Origin: Neorhizobium alkalisoli
GTDB lineage: Bacteria > Pseudomonadota > Alphaproteobacteria > Rhizobiales > Rhizobiaceae
DNA: 64,000 nt
Assembly: GCF_007829835.1 (NCBI RefSeq)
Contig: NZ_VIWP01000016.1
Coordinates: 29,268 to 93,267, forward strand
Direction of reading: 5' to 3'
A model generated the notes under the pieces. It was given only the letters and a program-made list of their open reading frames with translations, was not told where the DNA came from and made no database searches. This document shows, in pieces, positions 1-7,182 of this stretch; the first letter of the stretch is position 1, and the number at the start of each line of letters is the position of its first letter. The position numbers and the translations under genes are program-made.

Positions 1-543
1 CTGGCTCGAGCCGAGAGGACTGCATTAAAAGCGATCAGCGAAGATTCACGTTTTGCTGGCGGCTTCAAGGAACTCGGCGTCACGCAGCTCTATATGGGCA
101 AGATCGACGATAGCCTTTCTGCTTTGGCTGAGGCAGAGCAGGCGAGCCCGCATTATGCTGACGTACTCAGTAGCCATGCGGACAGCCTCAACCACGCCGG
201 CAAGCCAAAGGAAGCGCTTGGAAAAGCCATGGCTGCGCTCGCGCTCAATCCGATTGCACCCGACACGTATTTCTGGACTGCAGCCGGGGCAAGTTTCTTC
301 CTTGGCGAATATCAAAGAGCGCTGGCATATCTGGACCGGATGGATGACAGTCGTCCGGCCAGCAGGCTTGCTGCCGCGTGCTGGTCTCTGCTAGGAGACA
401 CGCCTAAGGCGAAAAATTCACGACTGCGCGTTTTGAGCGAAAACCCTGGTTTCGATCTTGAACGCTGGCTGTCGATGGTTCCGCTGAAGGAGAAATGGCA
501 GATCGAACTCTATCGCGAAGGCCTCAGGAAGGCCGGTTTTTAG
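1..543 (+). CDS. TPR-repeat protein, C-terminal part (5' end outside window)
   Basis: The frame is open from base 1 to the TAG at 541-543, so this is the C-terminal ~180 residues of a longer protein. The helical, alanine-rich pattern (SLSALAEAEQASPHYADVL, then KEALGKAMAALALNP, then YQRALAYLDRM) matches tandem tetratricopeptide repeats. The ending, with a dozen residues after ERWLSMVPLK, resembles the tails of alphaproteobacterial CadC-like or adenylate-cyclase-like TPR regulators (family resemblance, inferred). Only 13 bases separate it from the next small gene, so it may be the first known member of the YcaO/TfuA operon. The N-terminal domain, which would tell regulator from cyclase, is not visible. 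Confidence 0.75.
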   Translation: MARAERTALKAISEDSRFAGGFKELGVTQLYMGKIDDSLSALAEAEQASPHYADVLSSHADSLNHAGKPKEALGKAMAALALNPIAPDTYFWTAAGASFFLGEYQRALAYLDRMDDSRPASRLAAACWSLLGDTPKAKNSRLRVLSENPGFDLERWLSMVPLKEKWQIELYREGLRKAGF

Positions 544-556
544 AAGGAACTCCATT

Positions 557-775
557 ATGACAAGCATTCTCGTAAAACTGACCGGTGACGACGACCTCTG
601 GTTTGTCGACCTCGAAAAAGGGTCGGCTGTCCTCTACACCGAGCCTCTGTCCGGCAATATCCATCAGGCCGCAGAGTTCAGTGCCGCTGACGGCGCTGCG
701 GTGACGAAAGGCGTTGACCTTGCAATCGCCATACATTCTGCAGTTCCGGCAGCATCCGGCCTGCTCGAAGGCTGA
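557..775 (+). CDS. 72-residue peptide, candidate RiPP precursor or partner of the YcaO/TfuA pair
   Basis: The ATG at 557 has a good Shine-Dalgarno (AAGGA, about 544-548). The product is a 72-residue soluble protein with an acidic first half and a small-residue, hydrophobic second half ending HSAVPAASGLLEG; it has no cysteine. I do not recognise the family. It sits between the TPR gene and the YcaO gene with gaps of 13 and 9 bases, so co-transcription is likely. In TfuA-type systems a short gene beside ycaO is often the substrate, and thioamidation of a backbone amide needs no cysteine, so a precursor role is possible but unproven. It is in the same reading frame as the YcaO gene, separated by the TGA at 773-775. 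Confidence 0.6.
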   Translation: MTSILVKLTGDDDLWFVDLEKGSAVLYTEPLSGNIHQAAEFSAADGAAVTKGVDLAIAIHSAVPAASGLLEG

Positions 776-784
776 AGTCCTCGT

Positions 785-1957
785 GTGAACACGACTTTGC
801 GGAAATGCCCCCCCGGCGAGACATTTGACAATGTCTCGCCCCATCTGTCGCGTCTTGGCATAACACGCGTGGCCCGTCAGACCGGTCTCGACCGGATCGG
901 TATCCCCGTCTGGTGCGCCTATAATCCGAATGCCAAGGCAATCGTCATTGCCCAGGGCAAAGGAGCGGACGACGACACGGCACGGACGTCGGCGGTCATG
1001 GAGGCGGTAGAGCGTGCCGTCGCGACCGTCCCCACCTGCATCCAAAGCAAATTCAGCGCCTCCGCATTACAGAGCATGGGACAACGCTACGATTGTCTGA
1101 ATGATCTGCTCGCGAGCGGCGCGCAGCCGATCGAAGATGACGAAACGCTGGTCTGGACCACGGCTCGCGATCTCGGCGACGACGGACAGGTATGGGTGCC
1201 ATACGATGCGGTCCATCTTGATCGCACCGGGCTCTCACCGCGTTTCTGGCTCTCGTCAGACGGCTTGGCCTCGGGCAACGACTGGCACGAGGCGACCTTG
1301 CATGGTCTGCTTGAGCGGATTGAGCGCGATGCGACCACGTTGTGGAATATCGAAGGCATGCCGCAGCGACTGTCACGCAGGATAGACCCGCGTGATATCT
1401 CCGATGACGCTGTCGCCGGGATGCTTGATGCCCTGCATCGCGCCGGCTTCGACATCGCAATCTTCGACATCACGACCGATCTGGCCATTCCCTGTGCCGC
1501 GGCATTGCTGCGGCCTGCGGGGCAGGAGAAAGCGCCCCGGCATGTCGACGTCACTTTTGGCGCCGGCGCGGCGCTCGCCCTTTCGCAAGCCGTATATCGC
1601 GCAATCGCTGAAGCCGTACAGTCGCGCATGACCTTTATTGCCGGCGCCCGCGACGATCTGGTCCCGGGCATTTTTGCGAAGTTGGCAGATCCGGATCATC
1701 TCGCTGCTTTCAACGCACCCTTTGCCTCTGGTCGGCGCTACGCAAAAGGGTTGTCGGCCGAATCTTCGAAACAAGCCTTGGAGAACCTGGTAAAATCCCT
1801 GGCAGCATCCGGGATTACACGCCTTTATGCCGTTGATCTGACACCGGACTGGCTACCGGTCTCTGTCGTCAAGGTGCTGGCGCCGCAGCTCGAAAAACCT
1901 GAAGGTGATCGAAGAAACCCCTATGGCGCGCGAGCCCTGTCGAAAGCCTTGTCATGA
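785..1957 (+). CDS. YcaO-like ATP-dependent cyclodehydratase/thioamidation enzyme
   Basis: A 390-residue YcaO-domain protein. Family ATP/Mg-binding motifs are visible in order: TSAVMEAVERAV near residue 60, GLLERIERDA near 175, FDITTDLAIP near 225, and ALSQAVYRAIAEAVQSR near 260. YcaO enzymes phosphorylate a backbone amide and cyclise or thioamidate it. Those paired with TfuA are linked to thioamide formation (McrA glycine in methanogens, thioamitides in actinobacteria). The GTG start at 785 is the first in frame after the upstream stop but has a weak ribosome site. The gene overlaps tfuA by 4 bases (ATGA), indicating translational coupling. The peptide substrate is not known. Confidence 0.88.
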   Translation: MNTTLRKCPPGETFDNVSPHLSRLGITRVARQTGLDRIGIPVWCAYNPNAKAIVIAQGKGADDDTARTSAVMEAVERAVATVPTCIQSKFSASALQSMGQRYDCLNDLLASGAQPIEDDETLVWTTARDLGDDGQVWVPYDAVHLDRTGLSPRFWLSSDGLASGNDWHEATLHGLLERIERDATTLWNIEGMPQRLSRRIDPRDISDDAVAGMLDALHRAGFDIAIFDITTDLAIPCAAALLRPAGQEKAPRHVDVTFGAGAALALSQAVYRAIAEAVQSRMTFIAGARDDLVPGIFAKLADPDHLAAFNAPFASGRRYAKGLSAESSKQALENLVKSLAASGITRLYAVDLTPDWLPVSVVKVLAPQLEKPEGDRRNPYGARALSKALS

Positions 1958-2646
1958 AGGTCGTTTTTGTTGGACCGAGCCTTGCCGATGCACCCGACCT
2001 GGCACGTGGTGATCTGATTGTTCGCCCACCTGCATGCCAGGGCGACGTCATGAAATGTCTTGCCGAAGGCGCCACTGCAATTGGTCTGATCGACGGCCAG
2101 TTCGAACATGTGGCGCCTGTCTGGCACAAGGAATTGATATTCGCGCTGTCGATGGGAGTAAGCGTGTTTGGCGCAGCCAGCATGGGTGCGCTCAGAGCGG
2201 CCGAATGCCATCCGTTCGGGATGGTCGGTCTGGGGCGCATTTTCGAAGACTATCTCCACGGCAGACGCGACGATGATGCAGATGTGGCTCTGCTTTATGG
2301 GCCATCGGAATTGGGATATCCGCCCATTTCCGTACCGATCGTCAATGTGGATGCGACTTTGGAGACAGCACTGCAACGAGACGTGATCGACCCTTCAACC
2401 GCGCTTGCTCTCTCCGATGCCGCGCGGTCAATCTTCTTTAAGGACAGGACTTGGCAACGTATAGCAAGCGTTGCCGGGGTGTCAGCCGCAGATATGCGTG
2501 CTTGGCTGCGCATTGCATGGACAGACCAGAAACGCTGTGATGCGCTGCTGCTGATCGATACAATCAGGTCCGCTCCCCCACCGTCTTCCCGGCCAAGCTG
2601 GACGTTCAACAGCACCCCTCTGTGGCGAGAACTCTACGGTCAGTGA
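1954..2646 (+). CDS. TfuA-like protein (thioamidation partner of YcaO)
   Basis: A 230-residue protein with the TfuA core. It starts KVVFVGPSLA, then has a segment resembling the family's glycine/aspartate-rich strand (TAIGLIDGQFEHVAPVWHKE) and the highly typical VFGAASMGALRAAE near residues 72-85, followed by GMVGLGRIFEDY. TfuA was named from Rhizobium trifolitoxin genetics. In characterised thioamidation systems it acts with YcaO and is thought to handle the sulfur donor. The ATG overlaps the ycaO stop. The C-terminal third (helical, residues 140-230) is less conserved. The gene is the last of the tightly spaced run; about 120 bases of non-coding sequence follow. Confidence 0.88.
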   Translation: MKVVFVGPSLADAPDLARGDLIVRPPACQGDVMKCLAEGATAIGLIDGQFEHVAPVWHKELIFALSMGVSVFGAASMGALRAAECHPFGMVGLGRIFEDYLHGRRDDDADVALLYGPSELGYPPISVPIVNVDATLETALQRDVIDPSTALALSDAARSIFFKDRTWQRIASVAGVSAADMRAWLRIAWTDQKRCDALLLIDTIRSAPPPSSRPSWTFNSTPLWRELYGQ

Positions 2647-2763
2647 CCGCAAGTGTGCGGACCATAAAGACACAGTCGAAGCGTGTGCAACGGATTTGCA
2701 ACGCGCAGCTACCACCAGTCTATGTCACCTTAGCATCTCAAGACATACGAAGTGGGACAGCAA

Positions 2764-2991
2764 ATGCGTGAGATGGAAATTGAAGGTATCGATCGGCAGG
2801 AGGAGATTGCTGCCCTGATCCGTATGGCGGGTTACGCGGCAAACGTCGCCTCCGAGATCGGCGCAGCAAATGCCGCGATCTATCTCGAGGCTGCCAGGGC
2901 AGCGCTGCTTACTCTCCTCGAAAGCGAAATTCCGAACCTTCCGAAAGAGCAGATCGAACTCTTGATCGGCCGACCGACCGGGAATTGCTGA
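2764..2991 (+). CDS. small helical protein of unknown function
   Basis: A 75-residue product rich in alanine, glutamate and isoleucine, predicted as two or three amphipathic helices (for example EEIAALIRMAGYAANVASEI) and ending in a lone cysteine. The ATG at 2764 is preferred, with GGGAC about 6 bases upstream; an in-frame GTG at 2752 would add 4 residues. No family recognised. It follows tfuA on the same strand after about 120 bases and could be a second accessory or precursor gene of the YcaO/TfuA locus, but its position is the only support. Confidence 0.5.
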   Translation: MREMEIEGIDRQEEIAALIRMAGYAANVASEIGAANAAIYLEAARAALLTLLESEIPNLPKEQIELLIGRPTGNC

Positions 2992-3088
2992 CACTGAGGT
3001 CCGCTGCCTGACGAGCCGTTTGGCAACGAACTTCAGCATCAATCACATCGCGCGCGATAAACTGCCTGAAACCTTGTGGAAACGGCGT

Positions 3089-3310
3089 ATGAAGAAATAC
3101 CGATTCATCATTCGTGATGCACGCAAACGGGTACTTGCAGACAGCAATATCGAAGAAGTGGATACGGAAACGGCATGCCAGGCCGTAAAGCTGGCGTTTT
3201 TACTGTTCACTTCAAAACATGGGTTCCAACCTGCCGCTTCGATCAGGCTTAATGACGAGCGCGGCGTCGAGCTTGCCAGCTTCAGCTTCGGGACCAACGG
3301 TCGACATTAA
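3089..3310 (+). CDS. small protein resembling DUF6894-type proteins
   Basis: From the ATG at 3089 the product is 73 residues. The layout MKKYRFIIRD, an acidic stretch, then a conserved-looking ETACQAVKLAFLLF helix and a final strand SIRLNDERGVELASFSF is that of the small alphaproteobacterial DUF6894 proteins. That assignment is by pattern only. A TTG at 3020 extends the frame by 23 residues without gaining family likeness, so the ATG is preferred. Its last bases overlap the end of the opposite-strand glucokinase remnant, consistent with a rearrangement junction here. Function unknown. Confidence 0.5.
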   Translation: MKKYRFIIRDARKRVLADSNIEEVDTETACQAVKLAFLLFTSKHGFQPAASIRLNDERGVELASFSFGTNGRH

Positions 3311-3588
3311 CGTCTCGATCGGAATCGAACCAGCAGCCTACCTGTCACCCGGATCTCCTCCTTATCGATGGGCTCCGCATGCGCCAGTATTGCGGAGCGA
3401 GGTTTTTGCACGAGGCGAGGCAGGATTGCGCTTTCGTCTGCTCCCTCAAATGGCGAACAGGCATACGTCTCGACGCTTAAGACAGCACGCTCCTCGTAAG
3501 CGGCATCGTTCAGGATGGCGAAGCGCGCATTGCTTCCGCCGATGTCCCCGATCTGGATCGGAAAAGGCAGGTTCGGTAACGCTTTGGC
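3307..3588 (-). pseudogene. glucokinase N-terminal remnant
   Basis: On the minus strand this frame encodes FPIQIGDIGGSNARFAILND, then IDKEEIRVTG after a conserved-looking QKPRSAILAHAEP. These match the N-terminal nucleotide-binding phosphate loop (GDIGGTNARFAL) and the PRSAILAVAGP strand of bacterial glucokinase (Glk, ~320-340 residues). Only about 90 residues remain, no start codon lies at the expected place, and no ATPase or sugar-binding second half follows before the stop at 3307. It lies directly behind smoA on the same strand. SmoB yields glucose, so a glucokinase here would make pathway sense; the remnant suggests an ancestral smo operon that included glk. Confidence 0.7.
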
Positions 3589-3589
3589 T

Positions 3590-4117
3590 TCAGGACGCGG
3601 CGGCAAATCGGCCGAAGGCTCCGCGCGCGAAGCACAGCGGCTCGCCGTCCCGATGGGCTGCCCGCAGGACGCGGCCGACGATGATGGAATGGTCGCCCGC
3701 GTCGTAGATGGAGGCCTGCGCGCATTCGAAACGGCTGAGCGTACCGGGAATGATCGGGACGCCTTCCGGATTTTTCTCCCAGCCGAGCTCTTCGAAACCA
3801 AGCCCGCCGCGCGTGAAGCGGCCGCTGAGCGCACCCTGATCGGCGCCGAGGACATGGATGGCAAAATGCGTCGCGCCGGCAAAGAAGTCATGGCGCGACG
3901 AAGTCTTTGCCGGGGACCACAGGACGAGCGGCGGATCGAGAGAGACGGAGGAAAAGCTGTTGACGGTCATGCCGAGCGGGCCGTTTGGCGTATCGGCGGT
4001 GACGACCGTCACGCCAGTCGGAAAATTGCCGAGCGCATTGCGAAAGCTGCGTGCGCTTGCGGCATCGGGAACGAACTGGTGTTCCTGGCGAAGATCTGCG
4101 ACATCAGGAGCAATCAT
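3590..4117 (-). CDS. smoA: SmoA-type flavin reductase (supplies FMNH2 to the SQ monooxygenase)
   Basis: A 175-residue flavin-reductase-like split-barrel protein. Family signatures include RNALGNFPTGVTVVTA near residues 22-37, MTVNSFSSVSLDPPLVLWSPAK, and the C-terminal DHSIIVGRV strand. It should reduce FMN with NAD(P)H for the neighbouring two-component monooxygenase. The start is the ATG at 4117, which overlaps the smoB stop (TGATG); a longer frame upstream runs through smoB and is not real. It is the last intact gene of the leftward smoCBA operon. Its identity as SmoA rests on family plus operon order. Confidence 0.88.
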   Translation of the reverse strand: MIAPDVADLRQEHQFVPDAASARSFRNALGNFPTGVTVVTADTPNGPLGMTVNSFSSVSLDPPLVLWSPAKTSSRHDFFAGATHFAIHVLGADQGALSGRFTRGGLGFEELGWEKNPEGVPIIPGTLSRFECAQASIYDAGDHSIIVGRVLRAAHRDGEPLCFARGAFGRFAAAS

Positions 4118-5007
4118 CACGGTACCTCGTGGCCGATGGCATGGGTATAGAGTTCGAACCACGTCTGCCGGTCGAGAACGACCCGGCTCGCATCCGAAAT
4201 CGAAGCAATGCGCTGGAGATTGTTGGTGCCGAGCACGGGCAGGATTTTTGCCGGGTGCGCGAGCAGCCATGCGACAGCGACGGCTGCCACATCGACACCC
4301 TGCTCTGCGGCGATCCGCGCCATCACGTCCGCGAGCGGACCGCTCTTGGTCATCAGCGAACCACCGCCGAGCGGCGACCAGGCCATGACTGGCATGTCGC
4401 GTTCCTGGAGGTAGGCAAGGTCACCATTGGTGAAAGCCGAAGTCGCGGCAAGGCTGAGTTCAATCTGGTTGGTGACGAGCACCGATTCCATGCGCGACTG
4501 CAGCAGCGAGAAATCCCAAGGCCGGAAATTCGATACGCCGACGCTGCGCACCTTGCCCGATTCCACCAGCGCATCCAGCGCTGCGCCGGTCTCGTCCGCG
4601 TCCATCATTGGATCGGGCCGATGAATGAGAAGCAGGTCGATCCGGTCGGTCGCCATATCCCTGAGCGATGCCTCGACCGAAGCATTGATGTGCTCGGCCG
4701 TGGTATCATAATGCTTGACGCGCGCTGCCGCATGCCGGCCAGCCGGGGCAACGATGCCGCATTTCGTGACGATCTCGACCTTGTCGCGCAGCGACGGCGT
4801 TTCGCGCAGGGCAGCGCCCAGAACCGCCTCCGCCGTGTAGCCGCCATAGATGTCGGCCTGATCGATGGTTGTGATGCCCTGTGCAAGGCAGGCCTCGATC
4901 TTGGCCTGCACGTGGCGGGCAGACGTATCCTTGTCATCGCCGACACGCCACATGCCGTAGACGATCCGGCTGAAGGACAGTTCCGGGGTGATTTCAATGC
5001 GATCCAT
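4117..5007 (-). CDS. smoB: SmoB-type aldo-keto reductase (6-oxo-glucose to glucose)
   Basis: A 296-residue aldo/keto reductase related to YdhF. The catalytic tetrad can be placed: Asp/Tyr in TTIDQADIYGGY, Lys in IVTKCGI and His in LLLIHRPDP. SNF (VGVSNFRPWD), Q/E strand-seven and GTNNLQRI cofactor motifs follow. In the sulfo-SMO pathway SmoB reduces the 6-aldehyde left after desulfonation to glucose, using NADPH. The ATG at 5007 overlaps the smoC stop (TAATG) and the stop overlaps smoA, so the three genes are translationally coupled. Confidence 0.9.
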   Translation of the reverse strand: MDRIEITPELSFSRIVYGMWRVGDDKDTSARHVQAKIEACLAQGITTIDQADIYGGYTAEAVLGAALRETPSLRDKVEIVTKCGIVAPAGRHAAARVKHYDTTAEHINASVEASLRDMATDRIDLLLIHRPDPMMDADETGAALDALVESGKVRSVGVSNFRPWDFSLLQSRMESVLVTNQIELSLAATSAFTNGDLAYLQERDMPVMAWSPLGGGSLMTKSGPLADVMARIAAEQGVDVAAVAVAWLLAHPAKILPVLGTNNLQRIASISDASRVVLDRQTWFELYTHAIGHEVP

Positions 5008-6164
5008 TAGTGGCGCTCTCCATTTGCAAGAGGTGTGGCGGGCGGCGTTGCCGGTACACGTCCATGCGCATGCGGCAGGGAGCAGGTCTTGATCTGCGGC
5101 AGAACCTTGGTGCCGAAATGCTCCGCCTCGTCGAGATGCGGATAACCGGAGAAGATGAAGGCGCGAATGCCCATCTTCTGGTATTCTTCGATCGCGCTCA
5201 GAACCTGGTCGGTCGACCCGACCAGAGCCGCGCCGCAGCCCGAACGGGCGCGGCCGACGCCGGTCCAGATATTCGGCTCGATATACCCGAACTTGTCGGC
5301 GAGTTCACGGGCCCGGGCCTGATGCGCGACACCCAGCGATATGCTGTCATGGGCGCGATTGCGGATCAGCTGACCGTATTCGTCGTCGAGCTTGGAAACC
5401 AGATGCTGGGCATATTCCTGCGCTTCGGCCTCCGTATCGCGAACGATCATGTGGATGCGCAGACCGTAATCGAGCGTGCGACCATGCGCTTCGGCGCGGG
5501 CATGTACGGCGCGCATGCGCTCGGCGAGCTGATCCTTGGTTTCCGGCCACATCAGATAGACATCGCACTGGGCACCGCACAATTCCAGCGCGTCCGGAGA
5601 ATAGCCACCGAAATAAAGCAGCGGCCCGCCATTCTGCTGGTAAGGTCGCGCCGGCTCGGTCGAGACGCCCTTGAACTGATAGATTTCGCCATCGTGATCG
5701 ATCGTATCGCGGGTCCAGGCCTGACGCAGGATCTCGACCACCTCATGGCTGCGGCGATATCGGTAGGCGCTGTCGGCGACTTCGCCCGGAAAATCGGAAC
5801 TGATGACGTTGAGCGTGAGACGGCCCTTGAGCATGTGATCAAGCGTCGCGACGGTGCGGGCAAGCATGATCGGCTGCATCTCGCCGCAGCGGATTGCCGC
5901 CAGAAAATTGATCTTCTCGGTTATCGGCGCGCAGCCGGCGACGAAGCTCAGCGTATCCTGCCCCACCTGGTAGGAGGACGGGCACAGGATGTTGCGAAAA
6001 CCGAGCCCCTCGCTCTTGCGCACGATATCGGAGCAATGATCCCAGCTTGAGCGCAACGACCCGTCCGGGACGCCGAGATAAGCATAATCGTCAGAACACA
6101 GCGCAGAAAACCACGACACCTCGGCAGCATCGAGATCTCCAGAGGTCACAGGCACAACGGTCAT
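5007..6164 (-). CDS. smoC: SmoC-type sulfoquinovose monooxygenase (LLM flavin family, SsuD-like)
   Basis: A 385-residue luciferase-like monooxygenase of the alkanesulfonate monooxygenase group. Recognisable segments are FRNILCPSSYQVGQDTLSF, INFLAAIRCGEMQP, GRLTLNVISSDFPGE and the IRAFIFSGYPHLDEAEHFG end. It is predicted to use FMNH2 and O2 to release sulfite from sulfoquinovose, giving 6-oxo-glucose. The start is set at the ATG at 6164, which has the ribosome site GAGGAGG 6-8 bases upstream; the GTG at 6179 lies inside that site. First gene of the leftward operon, reading from the divergent promoter region shared with smoD. Confidence 0.9.
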   Translation of the reverse strand: MTVVPVTSGDLDAAEVSWFSALCSDDYAYLGVPDGSLRSSWDHCSDIVRKSEGLGFRNILCPSSYQVGQDTLSFVAGCAPITEKINFLAAIRCGEMQPIMLARTVATLDHMLKGRLTLNVISSDFPGEVADSAYRYRRSHEVVEILRQAWTRDTIDHDGEIYQFKGVSTEPARPYQQNGGPLLYFGGYSPDALELCGAQCDVYLMWPETKDQLAERMRAVHARAEAHGRTLDYGLRIHMIVRDTEAEAQEYAQHLVSKLDDEYGQLIRNRAHDSISLGVAHQARARELADKFGYIEPNIWTGVGRARSGCGAALVGSTDQVLSAIEEYQKMGIRAFIFSGYPHLDEAEHFGTKVLPQIKTCSLPHAHGRVPATPPATPLANGERH

Positions 6165-6195
6165 AAAATTCCTCCTCACCAGCCATTTGCCTATT

Positions 6196-6240
6196 TAACT
6201 ATCACCCGGAATACAGTAAATCAATGATGTATCAATTTTT
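6196..6240 (-). promoter_or_regulatory. smoC promoter with candidate SmoD operator
   Basis: On the minus strand the site AATTGATACATCATTGATTT (6218-6237) contains two ATTGAT half-sites 11 bases apart. It is almost identical to the site before smoE (7090-7109): 18 of 20 bases match, the two differences being the central pair. A -35-like TTGATT is followed, after 17 bases, by a TAGTTA -10-like element (6196-6201), so a bound repressor would cover the -35 region. SmoD, encoded 30 bases away, is the obvious binder (inference). Confidence 0.6.
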
Positions 6241-6267
6241 TACGCCTCTCTCATAAAGGCCCTGCAA

Positions 6268-6972
6268 ATGAAGAGTTCTCGCGGAAGTCTGCCCATGTAT
6301 CTCCAGATTGCGGAGACGCTGGTGCGCGATATTTCGGCCGGTCGCCTGATCGACGGCGAGAAACTGCCGCCGGAACGCGATATGGCTGCCGATCTCGGGA
6401 TCGCGGTCGGAACGCTACGCAAGACACTGGCAGAACTGCAGACGCGCGGACTGCTGGAACGGGTGCAGGGCTCGGGCAATTACATCCGCGCCATGACCGA
6501 TCCGCAAAGTGTCTACGCGATGTTCAGGCTGGAACTGATCACCGGCGGCGGATTGCCGACGGCACAGATCCTGGAAGTCGGCCGTTATCCCAAGCCGGAT
6601 GACCTGCCGCCCTTTGGCGCATCGCAGGAAGGTCACCGCATTCGCCGGCTGCGCCGCATTGCCGGCAAGATCGCCGCGATCGAGGAAATCTGGCTGGACG
6701 GTTCCTATGTCGAAACCATCGCCAGGGAAGATCTGTCGGAATCGCTGTATCTCTACTATCGGACGCGGCTTGGCCTCTGGATCGCCAAGGCGGAAGACCA
6801 TATCGACCTCGGCCGCGTGCCGGAATGGGCGCCAGAGACATTCGGCCCGAAACCCGGCACAATTCTCCCCCATGTATTGCGCGTCAGTCATGCCCATGAC
6901 GGCAAGACCGCAGAGGTTTCTCATACCTGGTACGACCATTCCGTGGCACGATATGTCAGCCGCCTTCGCTAG
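6268..6972 (+). CDS. smoD: SmoD-type GntR/HutC-family transcriptional regulator
   Basis: A 234-residue regulator with an N-terminal GntR winged helix (PMYLQIAETLVRDISAGRL, LPPERDMAADLGIAVGTLRK, TRGLLERVQGSGNYI, residues ~9-75) and a C-terminal UTRA effector domain (IRRLRRIAGKIAAIEEIWLDG...). HutC-type repressors release DNA on binding a pathway metabolite; a sulfoquinovose-related ligand is likely here. It is divergent from smoCBA and followed by the separate smoE promoter. The ATG at 6268 gives the standard family length. Confidence 0.88.
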   Translation: MKSSRGSLPMYLQIAETLVRDISAGRLIDGEKLPPERDMAADLGIAVGTLRKTLAELQTRGLLERVQGSGNYIRAMTDPQSVYAMFRLELITGGGLPTAQILEVGRYPKPDDLPPFGASQEGHRIRRLRRIAGKIAAIEEIWLDGSYVETIAREDLSESLYLYYRTRLGLWIAKAEDHIDLGRVPEWAPETFGPKPGTILPHVLRVSHAHDGKTAEVSHTWYDHSVARYVSRLR

Positions 6973-7088
6973 GCTGATACACGACGTCAAGTCCGACCGG
7001 CTACACGGGAAATTTCGCAAAATTAAAAGAATTATGTTTTTATACAACAAATTCAATGCAAAAATTTAAATTTCAAAAAAGATAAATA

Positions 7089-7130
7089 GAATTGATACAC
7101 TATTGATTTCTATCAATCGGTGCGTATGCT
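7089..7130 (+). promoter_or_regulatory. smoE promoter with candidate SmoD operator
   Basis: A strongly A+T-rich leader (about 7010-7120) precedes smoE. It carries ATTGAT-ACACT-ATTGAT (7091-7107), matching the smoC-side site, and a further ATCAAT (7112-7117). The last two form a perfect inverted repeat ATTGAT-TTCT-ATCAAT. TTGATT (7103-7108) and TATGCT (7125-7130), 16 bases apart, make a plausible sigma-70 promoter that the repeat overlaps, as expected for repression by SmoD. Confidence 0.6.
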
Positions 7131-7182
7131 TTGAACCATGAGGAAGCTCGGTGCGATGTTGCGCTGGGTTTGGGAGACATCG

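Noticed and set aside
773..775. TGA as a selenocysteine or programmed readthrough codon
   Set aside because: No SECIS-like structure was recognised and no conserved context is known; kept only as an observation on shared frame.
6165..6179. GTG 6179 as start of smoC
   Set aside because: The GTG is part of the GTGAGGAGG ribosome site of the ATG at 6164.
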